A stretch of 64,000 nucleotides of DNA from Sneathiella sp. P13V-1. Its GTDB lineage: Bacteria; Pseudomonadota; Alphaproteobacteria; Sneathiellales; Sneathiellaceae. The position numbers and the translations under genes are program-made. Positions 45,128 through 54,678 of this stretch are shown piece by piece. Position 1 is the stretch's first letter. Every line of letters starts with the position of its first letter. The stretch spans positions 310,001 through 374,000 of the forward strand of contig NZ_WYEU01000001.1 of assembly GCF_015143595.1 (NCBI RefSeq), written 5' to 3'. Below the pieces are notes generated by a model. That model was not told the DNA's origin. It ran no database searches and saw only the letters and a list, made by a program, of their open reading frames with translations.

Positions 45128-45997
45128 CTACTCCCTCGCCGTCACAGGCATCAGCTCGGCCCACCAGTCAGGATGCGCTTTGGTAACTTCCTCAAGCACC
45201 TTCTGCCCTGCGTTTTTCGTATCAAACTGGCCAAAACAAGTAGCCCCGCTTCCGCTCATCCGATGGAAGAGACATGTCTCTGATTGATCCAGAAAATCCA
45301 GAACATCAGCAATTTCAGGAATGAGTGACACCGCTGGCGCTTGAAGGTCATTGGTGAGCGCTTCCAAAGACATCACCAAATCATCCAAACTCTCGGCGGC
45401 ACCCACTTCTTTTGGGCGCGCTTCCTCTTGCCCTATTGGGTAGGCGAGGGCTTTAAAAATCTCAGGTGTTGAGACAGACTTTCGGGGATTGACCAGCAAC
45501 ATATGGAAATCAGGAAGAGATACTGGATCAGAAAGCTCTTCCCCGATCCCACGCATATATCGCGTTTTGCTGTCAATACAGACCGGAATATCAGCCCCGA
45601 ACTTTATCCCGATGCCTTCCAATTGAGAGACGGACAGGTTCAGACCCCATAAACGGTTGACCCCCCGAAGGGTCGCCGCCGCATCCGCAGATCCCCCCCC
45701 GATGCCAGAGGCGACCGGCAGGTTTTTCTCAAGTCGGATGTGTGCGCCTGTCGTGATGGTGTATTGAGTTTTCAAAAACTCGGCGACGCGGTAGACCAGA
45801 TTTTCCTCCGCCGGGCCAATCTCACTAAGGCCTTCGCCCGTCACCTCAAGGGTCAGATCATCCGCTTTTTCAAAGGAGAGGACATCCCCGCCTTCTGGAA
45901 AAACGACGAGACTGTCCAGCAGGTGATACCCATCAGATCGGCGCCCCACCACTTTTAAGGAGAGATTGACCTTGGGTCGGGCCAGCTCGGTGATCAT
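45128..45997 (-). CDS. ispE: 4-diphosphocytidyl-2-C-methyl-D-erythritol kinase
   Basis: 289 residues, GHMP kinase. PKVNLSLKVVGRRSDGYHLLDSLVVF is the N-terminal substrate-binding segment, and PVASGIGGGSADAAATLRGVN (about 95-115) is the ATP-binding Gly/Ser loop. It phosphorylates CDP-methylerythritol in the MEP isoprenoid pathway. It overlaps the TPR gene upstream by ATGA; TPR protein upstream of ispE is a frequent alphaproteobacterial order. Confidence 0.95.
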   Translation of the reverse strand: MITELARPKVNLSLKVVGRRSDGYHLLDSLVVFPEGGDVLSFEKADDLTLEVTGEGLSEIGPAEENLVYRVAEFLKTQYTITTGAHIRLEKNLPVASGIGGGSADAAATLRGVNRLWGLNLSVSQLEGIGIKFGADIPVCIDSKTRYMRGIGEELSDPVSLPDFHMLLVNPRKSVSTPEIFKALAYPIGQEEARPKEVGAAESLDDLVMSLEALTNDLQAPAVSLIPEIADVLDFLDQSETCLFHRMSGSGATCFGQFDTKNAGQKVLEEVTKAHPDWWAELMPVTARE

Positions 45998-47745
45998 TTG
46001 TCACTGCCACCGTCTGGCATACCTTCATCCAGCTTCTTCTGAATGCCCGGCACCAGATCTTCTTCAGGCTCCAACCAGAGCGCACGCTGCCACTGATAGC
46101 GGGCCTCGGATTTGCGTCCGACTTTCCAGTAGGCATCGCCCAGATGATCATTGATGGTGGGATCTTCTGGCTGCAACGCCACGGCTTTTTCAAGCTGGAT
46201 CACGGCATTTTCAAAATCGGCAAGGCGATAATAGAGCCAGCCGAGACTGTCGACGATATAACCATCTTGCGGGCGGAGGGCGACGGCCTTGATAAGAAGG
46301 CTTTTCGCTTCCTCCAGATTTTCACCGCGATCTACCCACGAATATCCAAGATAGTTCAGGATCTGCGGGTTATCCGGGCGAAGCTCCATCGCTTTTTTAA
46401 GGTCTGCTTCTGCCTTATCCCAAGTGCCTTTGCGCTCATAGGCGATGCCCCGCGCATAATAGAGGGACCAAAGTCGCGACTTGGCAGAGCCGATATTATC
46501 AATGGCAAAACCATAATTTCGCGCGGCCCGGTCCCAGTCTTTGCGGTCCCGGCTTAAATCCGCCAGCACAATCAAAGGCTCAATATTCCCCGGATTTTCT
46601 GCGATCAGCTGTTCCAGATTTTGAATGGCCTGATCTTCTTCTCCAAGACGATAGGTGAGCCATGCCACCCGAATGCGGGCATTAAGCGCATAAGGAGAGT
46701 TTTTAGGGATCGCACTGTAATACTCACGTGCACGGGCATATTGCAGACGATCTTCCGCCACTTCCGCCAGTAAAATACGGGCAGGTGTAAGGTCCGGACG
46801 AAGACGAAGGGCAAAATTTGCCAGAGTGACGGCAACATCATTGATCTGTTGCTGCGAAATGATGCTGGCGGAACTGTAAAGCGCTTCTGCGGCTCCTTCC
46901 GCAGGGTTACCGATCAAAGGCTCCAATGATCCGCCCGCTTCCAGTGTCGTAATGATCTTCTGGATGGTTGGGCTCATGGGATAGCGTGTGCGATAATCCG
47001 TAAACAGTTTTAAGGCCGCGTCCCGCTGCCCCTGTTCCAGCAGGAAAATGCCATAAGATTGCACAAGGCGCACGGCGCGACCTGAGGGTCCTTTGAGCGC
47101 CGCATCATAGGCTTCCCGCGCCACGTCATCCTGACCGGAGGCATGGGCAAGCAGCGCCAGATGATAAGGTTTTAACAGCTTAAAACCGTTATATTTATCC
47201 AGCTCATCCAGCGCCTTGTTGGCTTCCAGCAAATTGCCTTGCGCCACCAAAATCCAGGCCTGCAGAACAGGTTTTAAAAGGATGTTAAACCGATCCGGCT
47301 GGATTTTTGCAACCCGGCCCGCGGCCTCTTCAAAAGCGCCGGTGCGGATATTCTCAATAGCCAAGACGAGGCGCGCGGTGGAAACCCCCACCAGATTTCG
47401 CGCCTCCACCAAACGGGCAAGGGAAATCGCCTCTTCTATCTGCCCATCTGCCAAAGCTGCCTGAAACGCGCTTCCCAGAAGGAGTTCATCTTCCGGGTCA
47501 TTTTGATAGGCTTTGCTGAAATATTCCCACGCGGCTTCGGTATCACGGGCGCGAAGGGCCTGACGGCCCGCAAGATAGTGTCCGGACAGTGTACCTTCGA
47601 CAGCTTGGGATGTGCCGCCTTCATCCAGGAAAGTGCCGGGGACAACATCATTTCCTGCCCCAACGGTTGAACACCCGACCAGTGATAGCAACAAAACCCC
47701 GCCTGCGGCGCTACGTTTTAGTCTGCTTAACAATCTGGTATTCAT
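45994..47745 (-). CDS. TPR-repeat lipoprotein
   Basis: 583 residues. A lipoprotein signal (MNTRLLSRLKRSAAGGVLLLSLVGC) puts the lipidated Cys at about residue 25. The mature protein is built of tetratricopeptide repeats, clearest at LSGHYLAGRQALRARDTEAAWEYFSKAY near the start and in four consecutive repeats at the end (KAEADLKKAMELRPDNPQILNYLGYSW; AVALRPQDGYIVDSLGWLYYR; AVALQPEDPTINDHLGDAYW). It is likely an outer-membrane scaffold. ATG 47745 is preferred, with GAGG 8 bp upstream. Starts the operon with ispE. Confidence 0.9.
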   Translation of the reverse strand: MNTRLLSRLKRSAAGGVLLLSLVGCSTVGAGNDVVPGTFLDEGGTSQAVEGTLSGHYLAGRQALRARDTEAAWEYFSKAYQNDPEDELLLGSAFQAALADGQIEEAISLARLVEARNLVGVSTARLVLAIENIRTGAFEEAAGRVAKIQPDRFNILLKPVLQAWILVAQGNLLEANKALDELDKYNGFKLLKPYHLALLAHASGQDDVAREAYDAALKGPSGRAVRLVQSYGIFLLEQGQRDAALKLFTDYRTRYPMSPTIQKIITTLEAGGSLEPLIGNPAEGAAEALYSSASIISQQQINDVAVTLANFALRLRPDLTPARILLAEVAEDRLQYARAREYYSAIPKNSPYALNARIRVAWLTYRLGEEDQAIQNLEQLIAENPGNIEPLIVLADLSRDRKDWDRAARNYGFAIDNIGSAKSRLWSLYYARGIAYERKGTWDKAEADLKKAMELRPDNPQILNYLGYSWVDRGENLEEAKSLLIKAVALRPQDGYIVDSLGWLYYRLADFENAVIQLEKAVALQPEDPTINDHLGDAYWKVGRKSEARYQWQRALWLEPEEDLVPGIQKKLDEGMPDGGSDK

Positions 47746-47838
47746 GCACACAACCTCGGATCTCATTCTGTTAGATATTGGAAACAGTAAAGTATTCCGC
47801 ATCCAATGAGAACAAAGATAATTGCTTTTTAAATAAGA

Positions 47839-47863
47839 ACGAGGGGTTTTTTAGGCCCCTCGT
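47839..47863 (-). terminator. Terminator after ETF-QO gene
   Basis: An 8-bp stem ACGAGGGG / CCCCTCGT with a 9-nt A-rich loop lies 14 bp past the ETF-QO stop, followed by a T-rich stretch on the minus strand. Confidence 0.75.
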
Positions 47864-47876
47864 GATCAAATCAAAG

Positions 47877-49526
47877 TTACATGTTTGGATAATTCGGACC
47901 GCCGGCCCCTTCAGGGACAACCCAGTTAATGTTCTGGGTCGGATCCTTAATGTCACATGTCTTACAATGCACACAGTTCTGCGCGTTGATCTGCAGACGT
48001 GGGTTTGAACCATCATCATCTGTCAGGAACTCATAAACACCCGCAGGGCAGAAACGCTGTTCTGGACCGGCATAGTCTTTGTAGTTCACAGAAACAGGCA
48101 CACTGTCATCTTTCAATGTCAGGTGAACCGGCTGATCTTCTTCATGGTTCGTTGCAGACAGGAACACGGAAGATGGCTTATCGAAAGAAACCACGCCGTC
48201 ATATTTTGGATATTCGATCGGCTTGCACTCGCTTGCTTTCTTAAGCTGCGTGTGATCGTCATGCACTTCAAATGTCCAAGGCTCTTTACCACGGAACAGT
48301 TTCAGGGAAAGACCTGTGTAGAGTGTACCCGCGAGCAGACCCCAGCGGAAGGCTGGCTTACTGTTACGAACGGTATGCAGTTCTTTGTAAACCCAGCTGT
48401 TTTCATAAAGTTCTGGATATTCGGACAGAACCTTAACAGGGGCTTCATGGTTTTCTTTCAAGGCATTAAAGGCGGCTTCTGCTGCCATCATGCCGCTTTT
48501 CATTGCGGTATGCGTGCCTTTAATTTTCGGCACGTTCAGGAAACCAGCGGAACAACCAATAACGGCACCGCCCGGGAACACCAATTCAGGAATGGACTGG
48601 AAACCGCCTTCGTTGATGGCGCGGGCACCGTAAGCGACGCGCTTACCACCTTCCAGCATTTCCCGCATCATTGGATGGGATTTGAACTTCTGGAATTCAT
48701 CATATGGAGACAGGTATGGATTTGTGTAATCCAGCGCCACGACGAAGCCCACATAGGCTTGGTTATTTTCGAGGTGATAAACGAAGGAACCACCATAGGT
48801 GCTTGTATCAAGCGGCCAGCCAAATGTGTGGAAGATCTGACCTTCATGATGCTTGGAGGGATCCAGATCCCAAATTTCTTTGATACCGATACCGAAAGAT
48901 TGTGGGTCACAATCTTTACGCAGATCAAATTTTTCAAACAGCGTTTTTGTTAGTGAACCGCGAACACCTTCCGCGAACAAAGTGTATTTCGCGTGAAGTT
49001 CCATGCCTGGCTCATGTGTTGGTTTTGGCTGACCATCACGACCAATACCCATATCACCGGTTGCGACACCTTTAACACTGCCATCTTCATGATAAAGAAC
49101 TTCAGCCGCAGCAAAACCTGGATACACTTCGACACCCAGTTCTTCAGCCTGTTCAGCAAGCCAGCGGCACAGGTTACCAAGGCTGATGATATAGTTGCCA
49201 TGGTTATGAAGCTGCCCCGGCAGAAGGAAGTTCGGGAACCGCATTTCGCTATGTTCCGTCATAAAATAGAACTTCTCTGATTTCACAGGTGTGTTGAGCG
49301 GCGCGCCCTTTTCTTTCCAATCGGGGATAAGTTCATCCAGCGCGTGCGTTTCAAACACGTTACCGGAAAGAATGTGGGCACCTACTTCGGATCCTTTTTC
49401 AAGAACGCAGACGCTTAAATCCAATCCAGCTTCCATGCTCAGCTGGCGTAGTTTGATAGCCGCAGATAGTCCGGAGGGTCCCCCGCCTACAACAACGACG
49501 TCAAATTCCATAGATTCGCGTTCCAT
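47877..49526 (-). CDS. Electron transfer flavoprotein-ubiquinone oxidoreductase
   Basis: 549 residues, the usual length. The FAD Rossmann motif [19 protein letters not shown] is at the N-terminus, and the [4Fe-4S] site is at the C-terminus (CPAGVYEF, then [22 protein letters not shown]). It takes electrons from reduced ETF, fed by acyl-CoA and other dehydrogenases, to ubiquinone at the inner membrane. AGAGG precedes ATG 49526. The ETF subunits are not in this window, but an acyl-CoA dehydrogenase is (36.9 kb). Confidence 0.96.
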   Translation of the reverse strand: MERESMEFDVVVVGGGPSGLSAAIKLRQLSMEAGLDLSVCVLEKGSEVGAHILSGNVFETHALDELIPDWKEKGAPLNTPVKSEKFYFMTEHSEMRFPNFLLPGQLHNHGNYIISLGNLCRWLAEQAEELGVEVYPGFAAAEVLYHEDGSVKGVATGDMGIGRDGQPKPTHEPGMELHAKYTLFAEGVRGSLTKTLFEKFDLRKDCDPQSFGIGIKEIWDLDPSKHHEGQIFHTFGWPLDTSTYGGSFVYHLENNQAYVGFVVALDYTNPYLSPYDEFQKFKSHPMMREMLEGGKRVAYGARAINEGGFQSIPELVFPGGAVIGCSAGFLNVPKIKGTHTAMKSGMMAAEAAFNALKENHEAPVKVLSEYPELYENSWVYKELHTVRNSKPAFRWGLLAGTLYTGLSLKLFRGKEPWTFEVHDDHTQLKKASECKPIEYPKYDGVVSFDKPSSVFLSATNHEEDQPVHLTLKDDSVPVSVNYKDYAGPEQRFCPAGVYEFLTDDDGSNPRLQINAQNCVHCKTCDIKDPTQNINWVVPEGAGGPNYPNM

Positions 49527-49843
49527 AACAAGCCTCTTCTAGCTATTTATCGTTACTACAGTAGCCCGATACGAAATTATATCCACAAATGCTTTGAGAA
49601 AAATCGCGCCCGACTTCTGCTTTTTTTCCACGACACTATATTTTTTTTGCGGTGCGTCAATCCCGAATTTACAATCTGAATGGCAGTTTTCTGCCCTTAG
49701 ATGATTTTATTAGCAGTTTGTTTGTACACATACTCCCCCACCTAGCCCCATATTTACCCTAGGAAAATGGTCTAAGAACAAGCCGATGTTATTCCTATAA
49801 TTGGTCCTTCTAATTTCTACCCGCTGCCTGTTATGATGCGCCC
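49527..49843. other. Divergent intergenic region between ETF-QO and UDG-like gene
   Basis: About 317 bp, AT-rich, with no reading frame worth calling. Expected to contain two divergent promoters. No operator palindrome or RNA structure stands out to me. Confidence 0.45.
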
Positions 49844-50662
49844 ATGCAAAGCAGGGAAGAAATTTTAGAAACCTTACACTTCTATATAGAGGCAGGTGTG
49901 GATGAGGTTATTGGTGACACTCCGGTGGATCAATACGCGTTGTCTGCACAGCCAAAGGCGGCCCCTGCACAAAAACCATCCGCTCCTACAATTAGAGCTT
50001 CTGCTGCGATTGCCACGCCAGCGCCGAAAGCAAAAGCGCCGAGCCTCAACATTTCCGAAGAAATTGCACGGGCTGAAAAACTGGCGGCTGAAGCCTCTAC
50101 GCTGGAAGAGCTTAATTCTGCAATTGCTTCTTTCAATGGATCAGCCTTGCAAAAAATGGCGATGAACACGGTATTTGCAAAAGGCAATGCCGGAGCGCGG
50201 TTAATGGTGATCGACCGTCCACCGGGGGCAGAGGAAGATCGCCAAGGCATCCCCTTTGCGGCTGCCAATGGTCAAATGCTGTCGCGGATGCTGAAAGCCA
50301 TCGGGATTGAAGAAGATGGATTTTATGCCGCTGCTTGCTTGCCGTGGCGCCCGCCGGGGGGACAAGCCCCTGCGAAAGAAGATCGGATGTTGTGCCTACC
50401 CTTCTTGAAAAGGCACATCGAATTAGCCGCACCGGAAATGCTGCTTCTTTGCGGTGAGGCTGCCGCCATTCTTCTTGAAAAAGACAGAGTGGGCATCAAC
50501 AAACTTCGCGGAAATTGGGAAAGTGTAGAAGTTGGCGATAAGTCTATTCCAGCCCTTCCCATCTTTCACCCCGCATTTCTAATGGATCATCCTGCGTCTA
50601 AAAAACTGGCGTGGCGCGATCTATTGGATCTGAAAAGTCACTTGGCCTCAGGCACACAGTAA
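49844..50662 (+). CDS. Diverged family-4-type uracil-DNA glycosylase-fold protein
   Basis: 272 residues. An Ala/Pro/Lys-rich linker (about 36-68) precedes a UDG-superfamily domain clearly related to alphaproteobacterial family 4 proteins: NTVFAKGNAGARLMVI, EEDRQGIPFAAANGQMLSRMLKAIGI, LPWRPPGG, CLPFLKRHIELAAPEMLLLCG, and FHPAFLMDHP. The catalytic sites differ: the GEAPG motif reads DRPPG (residues 124-128, the catalytic Glu replaced by Arg125), and the Asn of the ITN segment is Ala164. His242 of the HPA motif is kept. The four Fe-S Cys are not all present. It may be inactive or repurposed. Next gene slt starts 4 bp on. Confidence 0.8.
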   Translation: MQSREEILETLHFYIEAGVDEVIGDTPVDQYALSAQPKAAPAQKPSAPTIRASAAIATPAPKAKAPSLNISEEIARAEKLAAEASTLEELNSAIASFNGSALQKMAMNTVFAKGNAGARLMVIDRPPGAEEDRQGIPFAAANGQMLSRMLKAIGIEEDGFYAAACLPWRPPGGQAPAKEDRMLCLPFLKRHIELAAPEMLLLCGEAAAILLEKDRVGINKLRGNWESVEVGDKSIPALPIFHPAFLMDHPASKKLAWRDLLDLKSHLASGTQ

Positions 50663-50666
50663 TTAC

Positions 50667-52502
50667 ATGTCATCAGAGTTTATTATCAGTATGGTCTCCT
50701 GGTTCGGTTCAATGCGCCAAAATTTAACAAAATGCCTTACGCTTTCTCTTTTGGTCATTGTGACGCTTGTTGCTGTTAGCGTATCTAATATTGCGCTCGC
50801 CGACACACAGGAACTTCCCCAAATCTTATCAGAAAAAGATGCGGGCCTTTATCAACGCATTTTTGATCTGCAGGAACAAACCAAGTGGCGCCAAGCAGAC
50901 AAGTTGATCAAAAAACTGGATAGCCAGCTTTTGATGGGGCATGTGCGGTATCAGCGCTATATGCACCCAACGGCTTACAGATCCACATATCCTGAACTTC
51001 ATTTGTGGATGAAAGCCTATGCGGATCATCCGGATGCAGAAAAGCTATATCGCCTAGCGGTTTCCCGTCACCGGTCTGACTGGAAGCCCACACCAAGACC
51101 AAAATCAGGAGGGTATTTGGGAGGTACTGGTCCGGGACAACCTTTCTTTTATTCAAGGCCCTACAAAAGCAAGCGCAAAAGGTCTGGTCAGATTGCCAAC
51201 GAAGTGGATCATGCCAAAAGGGTTGTACGGCGTTACTTGTTCAGAGGTCAGCCAACAAATGCATCTGATTATCTGAATAAGGAAAAAACCCGTAAACTTC
51301 TGGACGATGTGGAAGAGGCCCAACTTGAAGAGAAAATTGCCTTAAGTTTCTTCCTGTATGGCAAAGACAAAGAAGCCATGGAATATGCAGATGCGGCGTT
51401 GAAGAAAAGCGCATATTACGCGCCACATGCCAATTGGACCGCAGGTCTCGCCTCTTGGCGCATGGGTAACTTTGAAAAAGCGAGCAAATACTTTGCGGCT
51501 TTGTCAAAAACCAAGAAGATCTCTGGATGGACAGCCAGCCGCTCCGCTTGGTGGGCCTCCAGAAGTCTCTTCCGGATTGGGAAAGCGGGCGAAGCGGTCA
51601 AGTATTTGAAGAAAGCGGCCGCTTACCCCAGGACTTTTTATGGATTGCTCGCCTTGCGTCAGTTGGGGGTCCAAAAACCATTTGATTGGGCGTTACCGGA
51701 ACTTAACGACAAAGACCTTAAAATGCTGAGCAAACTTCCCGCCGCCAGAAGGGCGATGGCCCTCAGCGAAGCAGGACAGTTCCACCTTGCTGAACGGGAG
51801 CTAAGATCTGCCTTCCCAAGCGCGAAAGCGAAACTGGCCCCAATGCTCGTCTCTTTGTCTCATAAGATCGGTGCCCCTTCCGTCGCCATGCGGATGGGTC
51901 TCTATCTATGGGAATATAAAGATACCACATGGGATGCGGCCCTTTACCCTGTGCCAGCGTGGAAGCCTGAAAAAGGTTTTAAAGTGGATCAAGCACTGAT
52001 TTTCGCATTTATGCGTCAGGAATCAGGTTTTTATAGCCGCGCCCAAAGTTCTGTTGGCGCCAAAGGCTTGATGCAATTGATGCCCAGCACGGCCGCTTAC
52101 CTTTCCGGTGACAAGAGCCTTAGAAACCGGAAAAACCGGAAATTGTTCGACCCGGAATATAATCTGCAACTTGGGCAGAAGTATTTGCAGTATTTGATGG
52201 AGCTCAAAGATGTGGGGCCGAACCTGTTCTACCTTACAATCGCGTATAATGGCGGTCCGGGCAACCTGATAAAGTGGAAGAAACGCGCTAAAGGAAGCCA
52301 TGACCCACTCTTTTTCATTGAAGCCATGCAAAGCCGTGAGACAAGAAGCTTCATCAAACGTGTTTTGACAAACTTCTGGGTGTATCGCCATCGTTTAGGT
52401 CAGGATTTGCCAGCACTTGACGAAATAGCGGAAGGCCGCTGGCCCACATATCACGCACTAGATAACAAAAGCAGAAAGGTTGCAGATCATGCCAGGAATT
52501 GA
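50667..52502 (+). CDS. Soluble/periplasmic lytic murein transglycosylase (Slt type)
   Basis: 611 residues. A hydrophobic signal segment (about 22-45) is followed by a long alpha-helical superhelical (U/L-like) region and a C-terminal SLT domain: ALIFAFMRQESGFYSRAQSSVGAKGLMQLMP (about 440-470, catalytic Glu in RQESGF), YNLQLGQKYLQYL and LTIAYNGGPGNL. It cleaves glycan strands with 1,6-anhydro ends. I keep ATG 50667, 4 bp after the UDG-like stop; starts at 50691 or 50712 would also leave the signal. The moaB gene begins inside its last 14 bases. Confidence 0.92.
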   Translation: MSSEFIISMVSWFGSMRQNLTKCLTLSLLVIVTLVAVSVSNIALADTQELPQILSEKDAGLYQRIFDLQEQTKWRQADKLIKKLDSQLLMGHVRYQRYMHPTAYRSTYPELHLWMKAYADHPDAEKLYRLAVSRHRSDWKPTPRPKSGGYLGGTGPGQPFFYSRPYKSKRKRSGQIANEVDHAKRVVRRYLFRGQPTNASDYLNKEKTRKLLDDVEEAQLEEKIALSFFLYGKDKEAMEYADAALKKSAYYAPHANWTAGLASWRMGNFEKASKYFAALSKTKKISGWTASRSAWWASRSLFRIGKAGEAVKYLKKAAAYPRTFYGLLALRQLGVQKPFDWALPELNDKDLKMLSKLPAARRAMALSEAGQFHLAERELRSAFPSAKAKLAPMLVSLSHKIGAPSVAMRMGLYLWEYKDTTWDAALYPVPAWKPEKGFKVDQALIFAFMRQESGFYSRAQSSVGAKGLMQLMPSTAAYLSGDKSLRNRKNRKLFDPEYNLQLGQKYLQYLMELKDVGPNLFYLTIAYNGGPGNLIKWKKRAKGSHDPLFFIEAMQSRETRSFIKRVLTNFWVYRHRLGQDLPALDEIAEGRWPTYHALDNKSRKVADHARN

Positions 52503-53037
52503 CGAAAGCCGCCCTTTTATTCCTGTCAGAATAGCGGTTTTGACCGTATCTGACACCCGCGGACTTGAGGAAGATCGCTCCGGCAACACACTGGTTGAGC
52601 GCCTAGAGAAAGCGGGGCATATTCTTGCCGACCGTATAATCGTCAAAGATGAAGTTAGCGATATTCAGGCTGTGCTTAAAAACTGGATTGCGTCTGACGA
52701 GGTGGACGTGGTGATTTCTACAGGAGGCACGGGGGTCACCGGCCGTGATGTCACACCAGAGGCATTCTCTGAACTTTATGAGAAAGAAATCTCCGGCTTC
52801 GGTGAATTATTCCGAATGCTCAGTTATCAGAAAATTGGCACCTCCACCATTCAATCGCGTGCAACCGGCGGCGTTGCGGGCGGCACCTATTTATTTGCTC
52901 TTCCCGGCTCCACCGGTGCTGTAAAAGACGGTTGGGATGACATTCTTGTCCATCAACTGGACTACCGTTACATGCCGTGCAACTTTGTAGAATTGTTTGG
53001 TCGCCTTCAGGAACATCAAAAACGCAGTAAAAGCTAA
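52489..53037 (+). CDS. moaB: MoaB/Mog-type molybdopterin protein
   Basis: 182 residues, MogA/MoaB fold. IAVLTVSDTRGLEEDRSGNTLVERL near the N-terminus and VVISTGGTGVTGRDVTPEAF (about 68-87) bind molybdopterin; LPGSTGAVKDGWDDIL near 140 is also conserved. It adenylates molybdopterin or takes part in molybdenum cofactor assembly. I choose ATG 52489, with AAAGG 9 bp upstream, over TTG 52480. It overlaps the slt 3' end by 14 bp. Confidence 0.92.
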   Translation: MPGIDESRPFIPVRIAVLTVSDTRGLEEDRSGNTLVERLEKAGHILADRIIVKDEVSDIQAVLKNWIASDEVDVVISTGGTGVTGRDVTPEAFSELYEKEISGFGELFRMLSYQKIGTSTIQSRATGGVAGGTYLFALPGSTGAVKDGWDDILVHQLDYRYMPCNFVELFGRLQEHQKRSKS

Positions 53038-53107
53038 TTTTGAATACCATTTTTTAAACAATTGTCGTGAATACTTATTTTTCTAATAGGGGACATTCAC
53101 AACAAAG

Positions 53108-53470
53108 ATGGCAAATTTCTTCACAGTTGGGGCTCACCGACCTCATAACAGAAAAGACAGACGCTATGATATGCCGCGGCTGTCCTTGAAAATTGGTGAC
53201 AAAGAGTTTGAAACCTTCGACTGGAGCCTTGGGGGATTTCGCATCCCTGACTTTAAAGGCCGCCCCCCTGTTGGTGAAGTTATGCGTGTTACTGAACTTT
53301 GTTATTCAGACACTCACCGCGTCCCTGTTAATTGTGAGGTAACAGTTACTCGCGTTGTCTTAGGTAAAAATCAGGTCGCCTTCTCGTTCAAAACAATTGA
53401 TGACACCGCTTTTGATTTTCTGGAATCCGCGAGCTTACAGCGTTTATCACTTCTGTCTAAAAACAACTAG
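53108..53470 (+). CDS. PilZ-domain protein
   Basis: 120 residues, essentially one PilZ domain. The Arg motif is RKDRRYDMPRLSL (about 15-27; R-x3-R) and the second motif DWSLGGFRI (about 38-46; D/N-x-S-x-x-G). Both together bind cyclic di-GMP. It has no other domain, so it is likely an adaptor that alters a partner. AGGGGAC is 11 bp upstream of the ATG. The following radical SAM gene starts 47 bp later. Confidence 0.87.
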   Translation: MANFFTVGAHRPHNRKDRRYDMPRLSLKIGDKEFETFDWSLGGFRIPDFKGRPPVGEVMRVTELCYSDTHRVPVNCEVTVTRVVLGKNQVAFSFKTIDDTAFDFLESASLQRLSLLSKNN

Positions 53471-53517
53471 TCAACAATTGTTCTTCTTTTGTTCCATTTT
53501 TTCTGCTATGCTTTTGC

Positions 53518-54612
53518 ATGGCAGAACACTCCTTAAATAGGCATGAAGATCCCCGATATCGTGGAAGAGGCGCAGGAATAAACCCAGCGGGGCGATTCGA
53601 AAAGACATCCTCAGAAATATCTGATGATGGGTGGCGCGACTATCGGGAAGAACTACCTCCTCTTAGAACTTCGGTTACAATCGAAACACCAAAATCAGTT
53701 CTCACACGCAATCAATCTCCGGACGTCCCGTTTGATCGATCCGTAAACCCCTACCGTGGATGTGAACATGGATGCATTTATTGTTTTGCACGACCAAGTC
53801 ATGGCTATTTGAATTTGTCCTCCGGTGTTGATTTCGAAACCAAATTATTCGCAAAGCCAACTGCAGCGGCTTTGCTACAAGCTGAGATTTCTGAGAAAAA
53901 CTACAAATGCCGGCCAATTGCCTTTGGAACAAATACCGACCCCTATCAGCCCATAGAAAAAGAACGTAAGATCACCAGAAGCATACTAGAGATGTTAGGA
54001 AATTGTGCGCACCCGTTTACCGTCACAACCAAATCAGCTTTGGTGACCAGAGATATTGATATTCTGGCCCCGCTTGCGGAACGCAGATTAACGGCTGTTG
54101 GCATTTCGGTAACAAGCCTTGACCCGCATCTTTCCAGACGGATGGAACCCCGCGCCAGTAGCCCTGCCAAACGTATTGATGCCATTAAGAAGCTAACGGA
54201 CAAGGGCATCCCCGTCGTTCTTCAACTCGCTCCCGTCATTCCCGCTATAAACGACATGGAAATGGAACGCATAATGGAGACGGCAAAAACCGCTGGGGCG
54301 ACCCAAGCTATATTCCTGCCAATTCGCCTCCCCTTTGAAGTCTCAGAGCTTTTTCAAAACTGGCTGCAAGCACACTTTCCTGACAGAGCCTCAAAAGTCA
54401 TGGCGCAAATTCGAAGCCTACGCGGAGGCAGGGAAAATGATCCGAGGTTCAAAGAACGTATGAAAGGACAAGGCGCTTATGCAGAAATTATGCATCAACG
54501 TTTCACAAAACTGTCCAAAAAACTTGGATTTTCAGCCCGAAAGTACGATTTGGACTGCAGCCAATTCAAGGCACCGGGCGCGCCGATTAGTCAACTTCCT
54601 CTCTTTTCTTAA
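53518..54612 (+). CDS. Radical SAM protein, PA0069/Rv2578c family
   Basis: 364 residues. The [4Fe-4S]-SAM motif is CEHGCIYCFARPSHGYL (about 80-96; C-x3-C-x2-C), preceded by NPYRGCEHGC in the FDRSVNPYRG segment. The N-terminal GRGAGINPAGRFE stretch is typical of the PA0069 family of radical SAM proteins (spore photoproduct lyase-like core). The reaction is unknown. No strong ribosome site is seen before ATG 53518. Confidence 0.9.
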   Translation: MAEHSLNRHEDPRYRGRGAGINPAGRFEKTSSEISDDGWRDYREELPPLRTSVTIETPKSVLTRNQSPDVPFDRSVNPYRGCEHGCIYCFARPSHGYLNLSSGVDFETKLFAKPTAAALLQAEISEKNYKCRPIAFGTNTDPYQPIEKERKITRSILEMLGNCAHPFTVTTKSALVTRDIDILAPLAERRLTAVGISVTSLDPHLSRRMEPRASSPAKRIDAIKKLTDKGIPVVLQLAPVIPAINDMEMERIMETAKTAGATQAIFLPIRLPFEVSELFQNWLQAHFPDRASKVMAQIRSLRGGRENDPRFKERMKGQGAYAEIMHQRFTKLSKKLGFSARKYDLDCSQFKAPGAPISQLPLFS

Positions 54613-54654
54613 ACATCTTTTTGGCATGGGGTACTTTCTTTCATTGCCATTTAA

Positions 54655-54669
54655 TAGACGATCGGTCTA
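54655..54669. promoter_or_regulatory. TetR-type operator-like dyad
   Basis: TAGACGATCGGTCTA, an imperfect palindrome with arms TAGAC / GTCTA, ends 9 bp before the TetR start; another TAGAC follows at 54674-54678. Position and symmetry fit auto-regulation by the TetR protein; binding is inferred. Confidence 0.55.
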
Positions 54670-54678
54670 TAAATAGAC

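Noticed and set aside
48123-48953. 276-codon plus-strand open frame opposite ETF-QO
   Set aside because: Antisense to a well-conserved enzyme; composition is that of a complementary frame (His, Phe and Trp rich) with no recognisable domain.
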